A stretch of DNA of 64,000 nt from Paracrocinitomix sp040880585 (lineage in GTDB: Bacteria; Bacteroidota; Bacteroidia; Flavobacteriales_D; Crocinitomicaceae). The DNA is taken from NCBI GenBank assembly GCA_040880585.1, contig JBBDID010000048.1, forward strand, positions 23,843 through 87,842, given 5' to 3'. Positions 32,875-41,337 of this stretch are shown in pieces. Under the pieces are notes generated by a model. That model saw only the letters and a program-made list of their open reading frames with translations, searched no databases and was not told where the DNA came from. Numbering within the stretch: position 1 is the first letter of the stretch; each line of letters starts with the position of its first letter. Made by a program: the position numbers and the translations under genes.

Positions 32875-34292
32875 CAGCTAAAAGACTTTGTTAACTGCTG
32901 GATATGTAATTGTGGCGATAATTTATAATCCAACTTAATGACTTCATATTCAAACTCTACTTCAATGTCTTTAAATGCTGTTTTTATTAAGCGTTGAAGC
33001 ATGGTGATGATTTCTTCCAGGATTCGAATAGAAATTTTTCGTGGAATTTCGTTCATGGAAAGAAGGATAGTAGATGAACTTTGAAAAGAGATAATGTCAG
33101 AAGTACGAATATTAGATCGGATCACTTTCACCAAATCTTTCAGCAAGGACTTTTGAACTTCAGAACCTATTTTTGAATAAATCTGAGAAGGGTTGGACAA
33201 ATGAATGGCGCATATATTAGAAGCTCCTTCAGTTTGTCTCAGCCGCTCAATCTCATACTTCAACATGGTGACAAAGGTCTCGTATTTGACAGTTCCGATA
33301 ATTTCTTCTATATCCTTTGAGGTGTTTATAAACCCTTTAATGGCAGCCAGCTGCCCCTTTTTGGTCAAGCTGTAATTTCGGATTTCTCTACCTTTTAACT
33401 GCTCTACAAAACTATCTGTGGCACAAAAAAGGCATTTTGCTTTAACATTAAAATCCTGAAATTTATGACTACAAGCGATACACTCATGTAAAACCGAAGG
33501 TTTGTCATAATCCACCCCAATATGTCTTAGTCTTTTGTTGCATTTGGGACAATCCAATTGGTCATCAATTTCGTTGGTGAAATCAGATAAGGGCCCCACA
33601 TAGGCGCATGGAAAGTGGTGAATAATATCCTCTGTTCTGGAATTGGAACTATTACATTTGGGACAGACTTCACGATAGGTCATGTGTCCGCTTTGGCAGG
33701 AAGGACAGAGGTATACACGATCTACATAAGTAGAGCTAAAAATACCTTCTTCTTCCGCAATTTCAAGAATATCCAGCGCCAGGTGCTCGTCTTTTTGACT
33801 AAAATTGATGGATAAAATGGGATAAGAATAATTGTTGGCTGAATAAATGTATGGAATCGGCTCCAAATCTTGAATTTCACAGGTATACATAAAGCAGATG
33901 ATCTTTTCAATCATCTGCGCTTCAAAAGAAAGGGAGTTGGTAAAATGTAAATCCTGCGTTTTGGTCAGTATTCGCTCCACTTCAGGGGTGATTAATTCTA
34001 TTTGCTCTAAACTGTAGAGCGTACCATCTACCAGTTTATTGATAACCGGATCAACGATATTGGTTCCTTTCAGCAAAAATACCGGCTTTAAGTAAATATC
34101 GGGACTATTGTGGGCACGAATTCTTCGCACAATTTGCCGCACAAAATCAGGATCATTTCCATCAATAATCACAGCTGAATAGTATTGCACTTTTTCCACA
34201 TCCAGATTGTCGAGGTAATCAATTTTCAGGAAGGTAAACCCGGCGTATTTGATCGTAGACTCCTGCTCGTTTATTTCTAACTCTGCTGCCAT
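32874..34292 (-). CDS. TackOD1-like zinc-ribbon regulator with a GGDEF-like C-terminus
   Basis: A 472-residue soluble protein. Residues about 35-110 resemble a receiver-like fold without a clear phospho-Asp. The centre has a string of metal-binding pairs: CPSC 196-199, CPKC 210-213, CPKC 248-251, CIAC 271-274, CLFC 287-290, plus HHFPCAYVGPL around 225-234. This pattern is that of TackOD1 output domains. The C-terminal part (about 330-460) shows the helix-strand pattern of a GGDEF domain but I find no GGDEF signature, so it is probably not a diguanylate cyclase. It may bind a nucleotide or read redox/metal state to control the synthase. It overlaps the HlyD and GT2 genes by 1 base each. Confidence 0.65.
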   Translation of the reverse strand: MAAELEINEQESTIKYAGFTFLKIDYLDNLDVEKVQYYSAVIIDGNDPDFVRQIVRRIRAHNSPDIYLKPVFLLKGTNIVDPVINKLVDGTLYSLEQIELITPEVERILTKTQDLHFTNSLSFEAQMIEKIICFMYTCEIQDLEPIPYIYSANNYSYPILSINFSQKDEHLALDILEIAEEEGIFSSTYVDRVYLCPSCQSGHMTYREVCPKCNSSNSRTEDIIHHFPCAYVGPLSDFTNEIDDQLDCPKCNKRLRHIGVDYDKPSVLHECIACSHKFQDFNVKAKCLFCATDSFVEQLKGREIRNYSLTKKGQLAAIKGFINTSKDIEEIIGTVKYETFVTMLKYEIERLRQTEGASNICAIHLSNPSQIYSKIGSEVQKSLLKDLVKVIRSNIRTSDIISFQSSSTILLSMNEIPRKISIRILEEIITMLQRLIKTAFKDIEVEFEYEVIKLDYKLSPQLHIQQLTKSFS

Positions 34293-35434
34293 TAGAATGT
34301 CCTTTTTGTGATTTTCACACTAAGTTTATAATACTTCTTCCACATATTCAAATCATTCTCACCGATAGGTAAAATATCTGCTGCAAGCGTCCTTGTGGTA
34401 GGCTCAAATTTCTTCTGAAATTCTTCAGGTAAAATATAAGTCGCCGAATAAAAACGATCGACAACTCCTTTACTTTCTGTGCCATCTGCAAATTCAATGT
34501 TTACCAAATCTCCTTCTTGTAAATATTTGAGGTCTTCTTGTTTAAAAAAGCCTTTGATGTGTACATTATTCGGTTGATGTATCGCCAGTATATTTTCTGA
34601 TTTTAAAGCCACCTCATACGGCATTTTATGGATTCTTGTGACGCTTCCATTAATGGGAGAAGTAAATATTTTATACCCCATAATATTTTCTACTCCGGCC
34701 AGCATTACTAAATCTCCGGTAGCATTTCTCCTGCCCAGGGAATCCATTCCAAAAGTTCCCATTTTCTGTTCAATCTCAATTCGTTTCGCCTCCACCTCCT
34801 GTTCCATAATGTCTTTTAGGTGTCCAATTTGTTTACTGTAAATCCGATTTCTTTCATTCAGCAAATTGATTTCAGCCCTCAACTTTGAGATTTGATACTC
34901 CAGATTTTCCAAATTAGTATGTGAAACGGCATCTAAAATCACCTCATTTCTAACCCGCTCCAAATCCTGCTGATACACTTCAAGCAGAGATTCATTGTCT
35001 CTGATCTGCACCCGGTTCAAATCCCGGTCACGACTTAATTGGTATATTTCCCGCTCAATCCAAGAGTCTTTCTTTCCGCCACCGGCAATACTAATTGAAT
35101 TTCCTCCCCCGTTTCCAAAATAATCTTCATCCAGAAAATAGGTGAATAAGGTATCCCCAACAGCGACTTGCTCACCTTCTTTTACATTAAATTTCAAAAT
35201 ACGAATATCATCTGTGTGTCGAATATCTACACTCTCAAACAACACCTGGCCGTTGCCCTCAATGTAAAAATAAGAGTTAATGATAAAACGACCGGTGAAG
35301 AATAAGAAAATCGCCATTAGGACGAGATAAACGAAACGATCCCAATTAAATGGGCGCTTGTTCTTACGGTTACTCTGTTCTTCAAAGTACCGCAAATAGC
35401 TTTCTTCTTTTCGTTTAAAGTTTATACTCTTCAT
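34292..35434 (-). CDS. HlyD-family membrane-fusion/adaptor protein (Alg44-like)
   Basis: A 380-residue periplasmic adaptor with one N-terminal transmembrane helix (residues about 29-48, YLVLMAIFLFFTGRFIIN). A biotinyl-lipoyl-like half (NVKEGEQVAVGDTLF) is followed by a long predicted coiled coil (about 115-215), and the second lipoyl half and beta-barrel follow (FTSPINGSVTRIHKMPYEVA). Such proteins span the periplasm between an inner-membrane synthase or pump and a TolC channel. It lies next to the TolC-like gene (0-base gap) and overlaps the regulator by 1 base. There is no PilZ domain, unlike Alg44. Confidence 0.85.
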   Translation of the reverse strand: MKSINFKRKEESYLRYFEEQSNRKNKRPFNWDRFVYLVLMAIFLFFTGRFIINSYFYIEGNGQVLFESVDIRHTDDIRILKFNVKEGEQVAVGDTLFTYFLDEDYFGNGGGNSISIAGGGKKDSWIEREIYQLSRDRDLNRVQIRDNESLLEVYQQDLERVRNEVILDAVSHTNLENLEYQISKLRAEINLLNERNRIYSKQIGHLKDIMEQEVEAKRIEIEQKMGTFGMDSLGRRNATGDLVMLAGVENIMGYKIFTSPINGSVTRIHKMPYEVALKSENILAIHQPNNVHIKGFFKQEDLKYLQEGDLVNIEFADGTESKGVVDRFYSATYILPEEFQKKFEPTTRTLAADILPIGENDLNMWKKYYKLSVKITKRTF

Positions 35435-37474
35435 TTACTTTTCAATATTCTCCCGGTCAAAAGAGATCAAACGATTTAAATCATGATACGCAAAAGAGGT
35501 GATAGAAGTTTGCGCTTTTACTTCATTTATCTTTTCTTCCATCTCCATGCGATTATTAAAGTCTTCTGTTCTGAATGCCAACACGATCTTTTCTTTAGCA
35601 TTATCGATATAGGGCAATATTTTTCGCTGAATATAAGCCACATCCACATTTTCATAACACATAAAATAAACGTGGTCTGTCAGTTGAAAAATCTGATCGA
35701 TCACATCTTCCGAATAATGTAGCGGTATGGATACCGTCAATTTAATATCTCGTTCTTTACAATATGTACTTGCTTTCCCTAACATTTCAAGATATTGTTT
35801 GATCAATCTTTGCTTTTCAGCAGGCCATTCATCAAAGGTATGCGGTTCCACATCAAGATGTATGCCTGAAGGTTGGTCTATGTCGTATTTTTTAAATATC
35901 TCATCCAGATAAGTGACAATATCCTGCTCGTATATCATTTGATTGTCCCCCACCATATACTCCATTTCTGAAGTTTCTTTTACCATGGCGATAAAGTCAT
36001 TTTTTTCCTGCACCAATGTATCTTTAGCCGAAACTGCTAAAATTACTTTATCAAACTCATTATAAATCACATATTCAACGAGAAAATCCGAAGAAAAATG
36101 GTTAAATGTCTTTGACCAAACGTAAACACTACGGCTTTTATCATCTATGTATTCATTGATTTCTTGTGTGGTTTGGTATTTTATTACATCCCGAATTGAC
36201 GAATGTGGAATTTTAGAATGAATTTTAAGTGCTTTAAGGTACATGTTTTGAAGGAGATCCACCAATTCAATATCAATCTGCAACAAATCATCATAAATGG
36301 CTAATCCCTGAAGTGGGTTTGTATTTGCATCTTTCAATCTCACCTTCACCTTCTCAATGCGTAAACGCTCCATAAATAGTTTGCGTTTTTGGTAAAAACC
36401 AATAAATTGTTTTAGCTTATAACGGAACTCATAAGCGGTACTGAGTATCTCCTCATGTAAATTAGTCCGGTCTTGTATTAATCGGCGATTGTCGTATTTA
36501 TACCGTTCATTTTCCACTTCATTTTTTAACTTATTATTAAAAGGAATGGGGATATTAAATGTAACGCCTGCCGAACCAAAAGCGCGGTTATTGTCTCCAA
36601 TCAAATCATAATAATTATAACGCGCATAAGCTTTCAATGATATTTCGTGATACCAACTGTAGTAATCCGTATATACCCGGCTGGATAAAATACTGTCTGT
36701 CTGCTGTCCCAGGCGTTTAAAAATTAAATCATAATCCAAATCAATTAAGGGTAGATTATCTTGCTGAAAAACCAATTCTTCTGAATCCGGATTTAAATAT
36801 TCATTGTAACTCTGGTAAACGTTGATCAGACTCTGTACTTCTGCTAAACGCGTTTCCATTTTAATAATCTCTTCTTTTTTCAATCTTTTCAGATGAACTA
36901 ACTGAGTAACCGTTGTATATTGTTTTTCTAAGCGTGCTTTTCGTTCATAGAGTAATTTGATTTTTACAACATTAAAGGTATAAATGGTATGATCAAACCG
37001 CTTGAGATAATTGTAACTTTCAGTAGCGGCATCCTGATTCATTTCTTCACGAAGAATTCTGTCTTCGTATATTCTCGCCTTTACTTTATTTTCAAAGTAA
37101 CCGTTATTCAGAATATTCCACTCTGCCCCCAGATTAAACTTTCTATTGTACACCAGATTATCTTCCAGATCTCCAATGGTAGGATTGATATTTTCAAGAA
37201 ATCCACCGGTTACGGCAATTCCATAATCTCTTTTAACCAATTCAAGTTGTTTCTCTAAAAAAAGTGAGCGGGAGGCATTGCCATCCTGACGCACCATTTT
37301 TGAGATGGCTTCAATGACGTACAAACTAGTATCCTTAAACTCAATGGGAGAGTAGGCCGTTTGATCAAACAGACTTTCCAGCATTTTTACTTTTTCAAAA
37401 AATACCGAGTCCTGCTGTGCTTTTGCACGGCATGACCAACACAATATAATAATGATTAATACTCTATTTATCAC
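35435..37474 (-). CDS. TolC-like outer-membrane factor fused to a glycoside-hydrolase-like barrel
   Basis: A 679-residue exported protein. A signal peptide (about 1-20, cut after Ala-Lys-Ala-Gln) leads to a TolC/OEP-type helical region (about 30-440) with long coiled helices and LGAEWNILNNGYFENK, GSAGVTFNIPIPFNNKL. From about 460 a different fold begins; residues 538-544 read IHLDVEP, KLTVSIPLHY and HVYFMCYEN follow, and KIVLAF and SFAYHDLNRL look like beta-7 and beta-8 of a TIM barrel. The Asp-x-Glu (541, 543) is where GH18-type catalytic acids lie. OMF-glycosidase fusion is unusual. It would trim or release the polymer at the exit. First gene of the operon. Confidence 0.7.
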   Translation of the reverse strand: MINRVLIIIILCWSCRAKAQQDSVFFEKVKMLESLFDQTAYSPIEFKDTSLYVIEAISKMVRQDGNASRSLFLEKQLELVKRDYGIAVTGGFLENINPTIGDLEDNLVYNRKFNLGAEWNILNNGYFENKVKARIYEDRILREEMNQDAATESYNYLKRFDHTIYTFNVVKIKLLYERKARLEKQYTTVTQLVHLKRLKKEEIIKMETRLAEVQSLINVYQSYNEYLNPDSEELVFQQDNLPLIDLDYDLIFKRLGQQTDSILSSRVYTDYYSWYHEISLKAYARYNYYDLIGDNNRAFGSAGVTFNIPIPFNNKLKNEVENERYKYDNRRLIQDRTNLHEEILSTAYEFRYKLKQFIGFYQKRKLFMERLRIEKVKVRLKDANTNPLQGLAIYDDLLQIDIELVDLLQNMYLKALKIHSKIPHSSIRDVIKYQTTQEINEYIDDKSRSVYVWSKTFNHFSSDFLVEYVIYNEFDKVILAVSAKDTLVQEKNDFIAMVKETSEMEYMVGDNQMIYEQDIVTYLDEIFKKYDIDQPSGIHLDVEPHTFDEWPAEKQRLIKQYLEMLGKASTYCKERDIKLTVSIPLHYSEDVIDQIFQLTDHVYFMCYENVDVAYIQRKILPYIDNAKEKIVLAFRTEDFNNRMEMEEKINEVKAQTSITSFAYHDLNRLISFDRENIEK

Positions 37475-37541
37475 TTTTTTACCTCTCGGAATTTAAAACA
37501 TAAGTTGAAGCTTATTTTGTAATCTAGTTTAAACGAATTCT

Positions 37542-38516
37542 TTAAGAGATAGTTACATCAACGGAAAGAGCGCATTTAAAGTGACCCTCCGGACAAGCTT
37601 TTTTTCCATGTAATCCGCATGGACGACAGGGTAATTCTTCGGTAGTTTCTTTTATCTGTTGTTCATCAGATAAAGGACCAAAACCAAAATCAGGAATGGT
37701 TGAACAAAAATAGGCGGTAATCGGTGCATTGACTGCTGATGCCATGTGTAAAGGAGCCGAATCATTTGCATGCGTCATTTCAGCCAAACTGATCAAAGCC
37801 ACAGATTCTAATAAAGACAGTTCCCCGGCCAGGTTAACAATATCGTTATCCGGGCAAGAAAAAAGTATCTCCTGCAGGTACATTTCATCATTTTTACCGC
37901 CAATCAAAACTATTCTATGTGCATTCGAATATTGTTTTATCACTGTTATCCACTTTTCTTTAGGTAATTGTTTTGTAAACCAAACAGAGGCGGGTGCCAT
38001 TACAATCAATTTTTTTTCACCTGCTATTTCACGGGCTTTGTCCAAATCTGTTTTATAAGGATACAATACGGGCTTTTCCAGGTCAAAATCCCCCAGTTCT
38101 TTAAGCAATGCATGGTTTCTCTCGATCTCATGCACTCCTTTTTCCATCTTGTGCCTGACCTTATGTTTATAAGAAAACGAAAAAGGATTTTGTTTGAATC
38201 CCACTTTAACTACTGCCTTTGCCCGCCAGCTAAAATATCCGGATGAGGCAAAACGCTGAAGATTTAACAAGGCATCATATTTGTTTTTACGAATTGCTTT
38301 TACCGTTTGAAACAAGTTCTTATACTTTCTGTTGTTTTTATCCCACACAAATAATTCATTAATGTGCGGATGTCCGTCCAGGAGTCCTTCATTTCCTTTT
38401 CTCAAAAGAAAATCAATTTTCAGGCTTGCATCCTTTCTAATCAAAGATTCTATCAATGAAGTAGCCAATATCACATCTCCGATATATGCTGTTTGTATGA
38501 TGAGTATGTGTTTCAA
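37542..38516 (-). CDS. Glycosyltransferase family 9 (heptosyltransferase-like)
   Basis: A 324-residue GT-B enzyme. The N-terminus HILIIQTAYIGDVILATSLIE, the middle VMAPASVWFTKQLPKEKW, and HANDSAPLHMASAVNAPITAYF are the GT9 hallmarks: the HxNDSGPxH region binds ADP-heptose. CRPCGLHGKKACPEGHFKC near the C-terminus is a Cys-rich tail often seen in Bacteroidota members. It would add heptose or a related sugar to the lipopolysaccharide inner core. It overlaps the thioesterase gene by 4 bases and is followed by the exopolysaccharide operon after 67 bases. Confidence 0.88.
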   Translation of the reverse strand: MKHILIIQTAYIGDVILATSLIESLIRKDASLKIDFLLRKGNEGLLDGHPHINELFVWDKNNRKYKNLFQTVKAIRKNKYDALLNLQRFASSGYFSWRAKAVVKVGFKQNPFSFSYKHKVRHKMEKGVHEIERNHALLKELGDFDLEKPVLYPYKTDLDKAREIAGEKKLIVMAPASVWFTKQLPKEKWITVIKQYSNAHRIVLIGGKNDEMYLQEILFSCPDNDIVNLAGELSLLESVALISLAEMTHANDSAPLHMASAVNAPITAYFCSTIPDFGFGPLSDEQQIKETTEELPCRPCGLHGKKACPEGHFKCALSVDVTIS

Positions 38517-38911
38517 CTTTCGGATAAATGTGCGTATTTGTTTCGTATTGCCTCGTCAAGGGGAATTGCATTGCCTTGCTCATCAATTCTTACAAAGATA
38601 AAAAAGGTAGAACAGACTAATTTCTCTTCTCCGGTATAAAAATTATTGCTTCTGGCCTCAATATAAATGGTCATAGAAGATCGTCCTACTTTCTTTACTT
38701 CACCGTAAATATTCACCTGATTCCCCACCTTTACCGGTCGTTCAAAGTTGGTTTCATCAATTTTCACCGTCACCATATTGGGATTTTTACATAAACTGCA
38801 AGCCCAGGTAGCTGCTGTCTCGTCCAGCCAAGATAACATGATTCCTCCAAATAAATTGCCATGCACCCCAATGTCCCTTGCCATACATAATTTTAACGCT
38901 AATTTTTCCAT
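38513..38911 (-). CDS. Acyl-CoA thioesterase, hotdog fold
   Basis: A 132-residue hotdog thioesterase. GNLFGGIMLSWLDETAATWA holds the catalytic Asp region, and KIDETNFERPVKVGNQV is the second family motif; it resembles YciA. The frame is open to 39082, but the extra N-terminus overlaps the GT4 gene; ATG 38911 gives the normal MEKLALKLCMARDIGVHG start and a 1-base gap to the GT4 stop. It acts in the cytosol on acyl-CoA; the substrate is not known. GT4, thioesterase and GT9 are translationally packed. Confidence 0.85.
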   Translation of the reverse strand: MEKLALKLCMARDIGVHGNLFGGIMLSWLDETAATWACSLCKNPNMVTVKIDETNFERPVKVGNQVNIYGEVKKVGRSSMTIYIEARSNNFYTGEEKLVCSTFFIFVRIDEQGNAIPLDEAIRNKYAHLSES

Positions 38912-38912
38912 C

Positions 38913-39959
38913 TTATTTTTTAATTGACAGTATATTATTTGCCCAATCTTCAGGGGTGAAAGAGGTTCCGATCGCATGGCTTTTTTGCCCCATTTCCACC
39001 AGCTCTTTATCCGACATATACATGATTCGACGCATGGCTGTTTTGATCGCCTCAACACTTCCCGCTTCAAATTCAAACCCATTCTCCTTCAAATAAGACC
39101 ATTTGGCACCAATTTCTTTACTGAGGATCATAGGGAATCCTGAAACGGCAAACTCTTGTACCGTCACTCCCCATGGCTCAAATTTACTGGGCAAAATATA
39201 GACGCCGGTTGCTGCAACAAACTGCTCCATATCCGTAGGTTGAACAAATCCGATATGCTTGATTTTCTCATATTCTACCCTGTTATCCCATTCATCTCCG
39301 GTTCCCAAACACCACAATTCCCAATCATTTGGCTCTTCTTTTTGCAAATCGATAAATGCCTTCCACATCTCAAATATCCCCTTGTGCTCAACATAGCGGC
39401 CTACAAATAAGAAACGTTTGGGGAAACCGTCCTTTTTCTTTGGAAAAGTGCGTACATATTGCTTTTCAAATAAAGGTACATCTGCACAATAAAAATTCAT
39501 AAGAAGCTGCTCTCCTTTATATCCCAATTTTTCAGCAAAAATCTTTTGTGGTTCACCGGGAACCCAGGCATGTGTGAATATGCGTTGTAAATAAAAAGGA
39601 GAAGCAGATGCGGCAATTTTCTGTTTCACTGATCCTGTCCAGTGATTATCCAATGAAATGACTACCGGTATGGATTTTCGAAAAGTTCGCGAAGCTTTTA
39701 CATACCCCTTGTCCATCCATCCGCTACAAACCAAAATATCAGGCGCAAATTCATGTAAGTTTTTTTCCAGTTCTTTTTGGTTGTATTTGCTCCTGTCAAG
39801 AATCGTAAGCCCTTCATATTCTTTCAGGTCAAAAGGAGCCTCTTTATTCACCGGCCAACGAAAAATCAATACCTCTGCCTTTTCTGACAAAGCCTGTGCA
39901 CAAGCTAGAAAGTATCCCGCAACCTCTGTATATAAAAATGCTATTCTTACCTTTGGCAT
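38913..39959 (-). CDS. Family-4 glycosyltransferase
   Basis: A 348-residue GT-B enzyme. The segment RFLFVGRYVEHKGIFEMWKA is the usual start of the C-terminal domain, and YILPSKFEPWGVTVQEFAVSG is the E(x7)E donor-site motif. It also contains CSGWMDKGYVKA and VISLDNHW in the N-terminal half. It is the first gene of a run with thioesterase and GT9 and is divergent from rsmE, 35 bases away. It probably works on a lipopolysaccharide or capsule acceptor; the sugar cannot be told. Confidence 0.85.
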   Translation of the reverse strand: MPKVRIAFLYTEVAGYFLACAQALSEKAEVLIFRWPVNKEAPFDLKEYEGLTILDRSKYNQKELEKNLHEFAPDILVCSGWMDKGYVKASRTFRKSIPVVISLDNHWTGSVKQKIAASASPFYLQRIFTHAWVPGEPQKIFAEKLGYKGEQLLMNFYCADVPLFEKQYVRTFPKKKDGFPKRFLFVGRYVEHKGIFEMWKAFIDLQKEEPNDWELWCLGTGDEWDNRVEYEKIKHIGFVQPTDMEQFVAATGVYILPSKFEPWGVTVQEFAVSGFPMILSKEIGAKWSYLKENGFEFEAGSVEAIKTAMRRIMYMSDKELVEMGQKSHAIGTSFTPEDWANNILSIKK

Positions 39960-39994
39960 AATAATTAATTACCGCAAAAATACATTTTTGAAAG

Positions 39995-40705
39995 ATGTCC
40001 AAGGCTAAACACACCTTTTTTTGCCCTGATTTGAATTTTGGAGTACTGAATGAAGAGGAATCAATTCATGCAATTCGTGTGCTTCGTCTTGGAGAGGGAG
40101 ACTTTATTCGCCTGCTAAATGGCAAGGGACAGATGATTCTGGCCAAAATCACTATTGCAGATAAAAGAGGAGTGGGTTTTGAATTTTTAGAAAATATTCA
40201 TACTGAAACGAACTCCTTACCTTTACACATTGCCATTGCACCAACTAAGAACATTGACCGTTTTACTTTTTTTCTAGAAAAAGCAACAGAAATGGGCATT
40301 GCAGAAGTCACTCCCATATTCACAAAAAATTCTGAGCGTAAAAATCTGAAGATTGACAAACTCAAAAAAGGAATGATTGCCGCTTTAAAACAGTCGCAAA
40401 ACTTGTTTTTTCCTGAACTTCATCCCTTGATTGAATTCGAGGATTTTATAAAAAATGATCACTCAACATCCTACCAGTTCATTGCCCACTGCGACCCTGC
40501 GTTAGATAAGCAGCCCTTGAAAAAATGTATCCATCCTAAAAACAAAAATATAATTTTAATTGGGCCGGAAGGTGATTTTACACCTGAAGAGCTTATCTTA
40601 GCTAAAGAAAATGGGTTTAAAAGCGTCAGCCTTGGAAACGCTAGATTACGTACAGAAACAGCAGGAATTTTAGCATGTCACACCGTTTACTTACAATCAT
40701 ACTGA
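39995..40705 (+). CDS. rsmE: 16S rRNA (uracil1498-N3)-methyltransferase
   Basis: A 236-residue SPOUT-family rRNA methyltransferase. The N-terminal PUA-like domain ends near residue 70, and the C-terminal trefoil knot has LIGPEGDFTPEELILAKENG and SLGNARLRTETAGI, the RsmE signature, which binds SAM. It modifies U1498 in the small subunit. Length is normal. The gene overlaps the next one by 31 bases, so translation of both is likely coupled. Confidence 0.94.
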   Translation: MSKAKHTFFCPDLNFGVLNEEESIHAIRVLRLGEGDFIRLLNGKGQMILAKITIADKRGVGFEFLENIHTETNSLPLHIAIAPTKNIDRFTFFLEKATEMGIAEVTPIFTKNSERKNLKIDKLKKGMIAALKQSQNLFFPELHPLIEFEDFIKNDHSTSYQFIAHCDPALDKQPLKKCIHPKNKNIILIGPEGDFTPEELILAKENGFKSVSLGNARLRTETAGILACHTVYLQSY

Positions 40706-41337
40706 TTTGCACAACTACTTTAATAAGCTTGGGGCAATCCTCTTATCAACTGGCAGTTTTAAAATACAGCGGTGGCGGAGATTGGTACGCAAACCCAAGC
40801 AGTTTGCCTAATCTGGTCAAATTTTGCAATAAAAATTTGGGAACCAAAATATCTGAAACGGTAGAAACCGTAGCAGTTGGTGACCCTACGATTTACAATT
40901 ACCCTTTCCTGCACATGACTGGCCATGGCAATGTTGTTTTCTCAAAAGATGATGCTGAAAACTTAAGAAACTACTTATTGGGTGGTGGTTTTTTGCACAT
41001 TGATGATAATTACGGAATGGATAAATTTATTCGTACCGAATTATTAAAAGTGTTTCCCAATGACGAATTAGTGGAATTACCTTATTCCCACCCTATTTTT
41101 CATCAAAAATATGACTTTAATGATGGTTTACCTAAGATCCATGAACATGATAAAAAACGCCCGCAGGCATTTGGAATTGTCCATAAAGGAAGATTGGTAT
41201 GTCTGTACACATACGAATGTGATTTAGGAGATGGTTGGGAAGATCAGGAGGTTCATGGAAATAGTGAAGATAAAAGACGAGAAGCATTACAAATGGGAGC
41301 AAACATTATACAATATGCATTTACAGCATCTCATTAA
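40675..41337 (+). CDS. DUF4159-domain protein
   Basis: A 220-residue exported protein with a signal peptide (about 1-20, SLGQ). It has the DUF4159 features: DPTIYNYPFLHMTGHGN and NYLLGGGFLHIDDNYGMD, which resemble a glutamine-amidotransferase-like fold with no identified catalysis. DUF4159 proteins often sit near MoxR/VWA systems or in surface-protein operons. It overlaps rsmE by 31 bases upstream and the next secreted gene by 23 bases downstream. Confidence 0.85.
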   Translation: MSHRLLTIILICTTTLISLGQSSYQLAVLKYSGGGDWYANPSSLPNLVKFCNKNLGTKISETVETVAVGDPTIYNYPFLHMTGHGNVVFSKDDAENLRNYLLGGGFLHIDDNYGMDKFIRTELLKVFPNDELVELPYSHPIFHQKYDFNDGLPKIHEHDKKRPQAFGIVHKGRLVCLYTYECDLGDGWEDQEVHGNSEDKRREALQMGANIIQYAFTASH

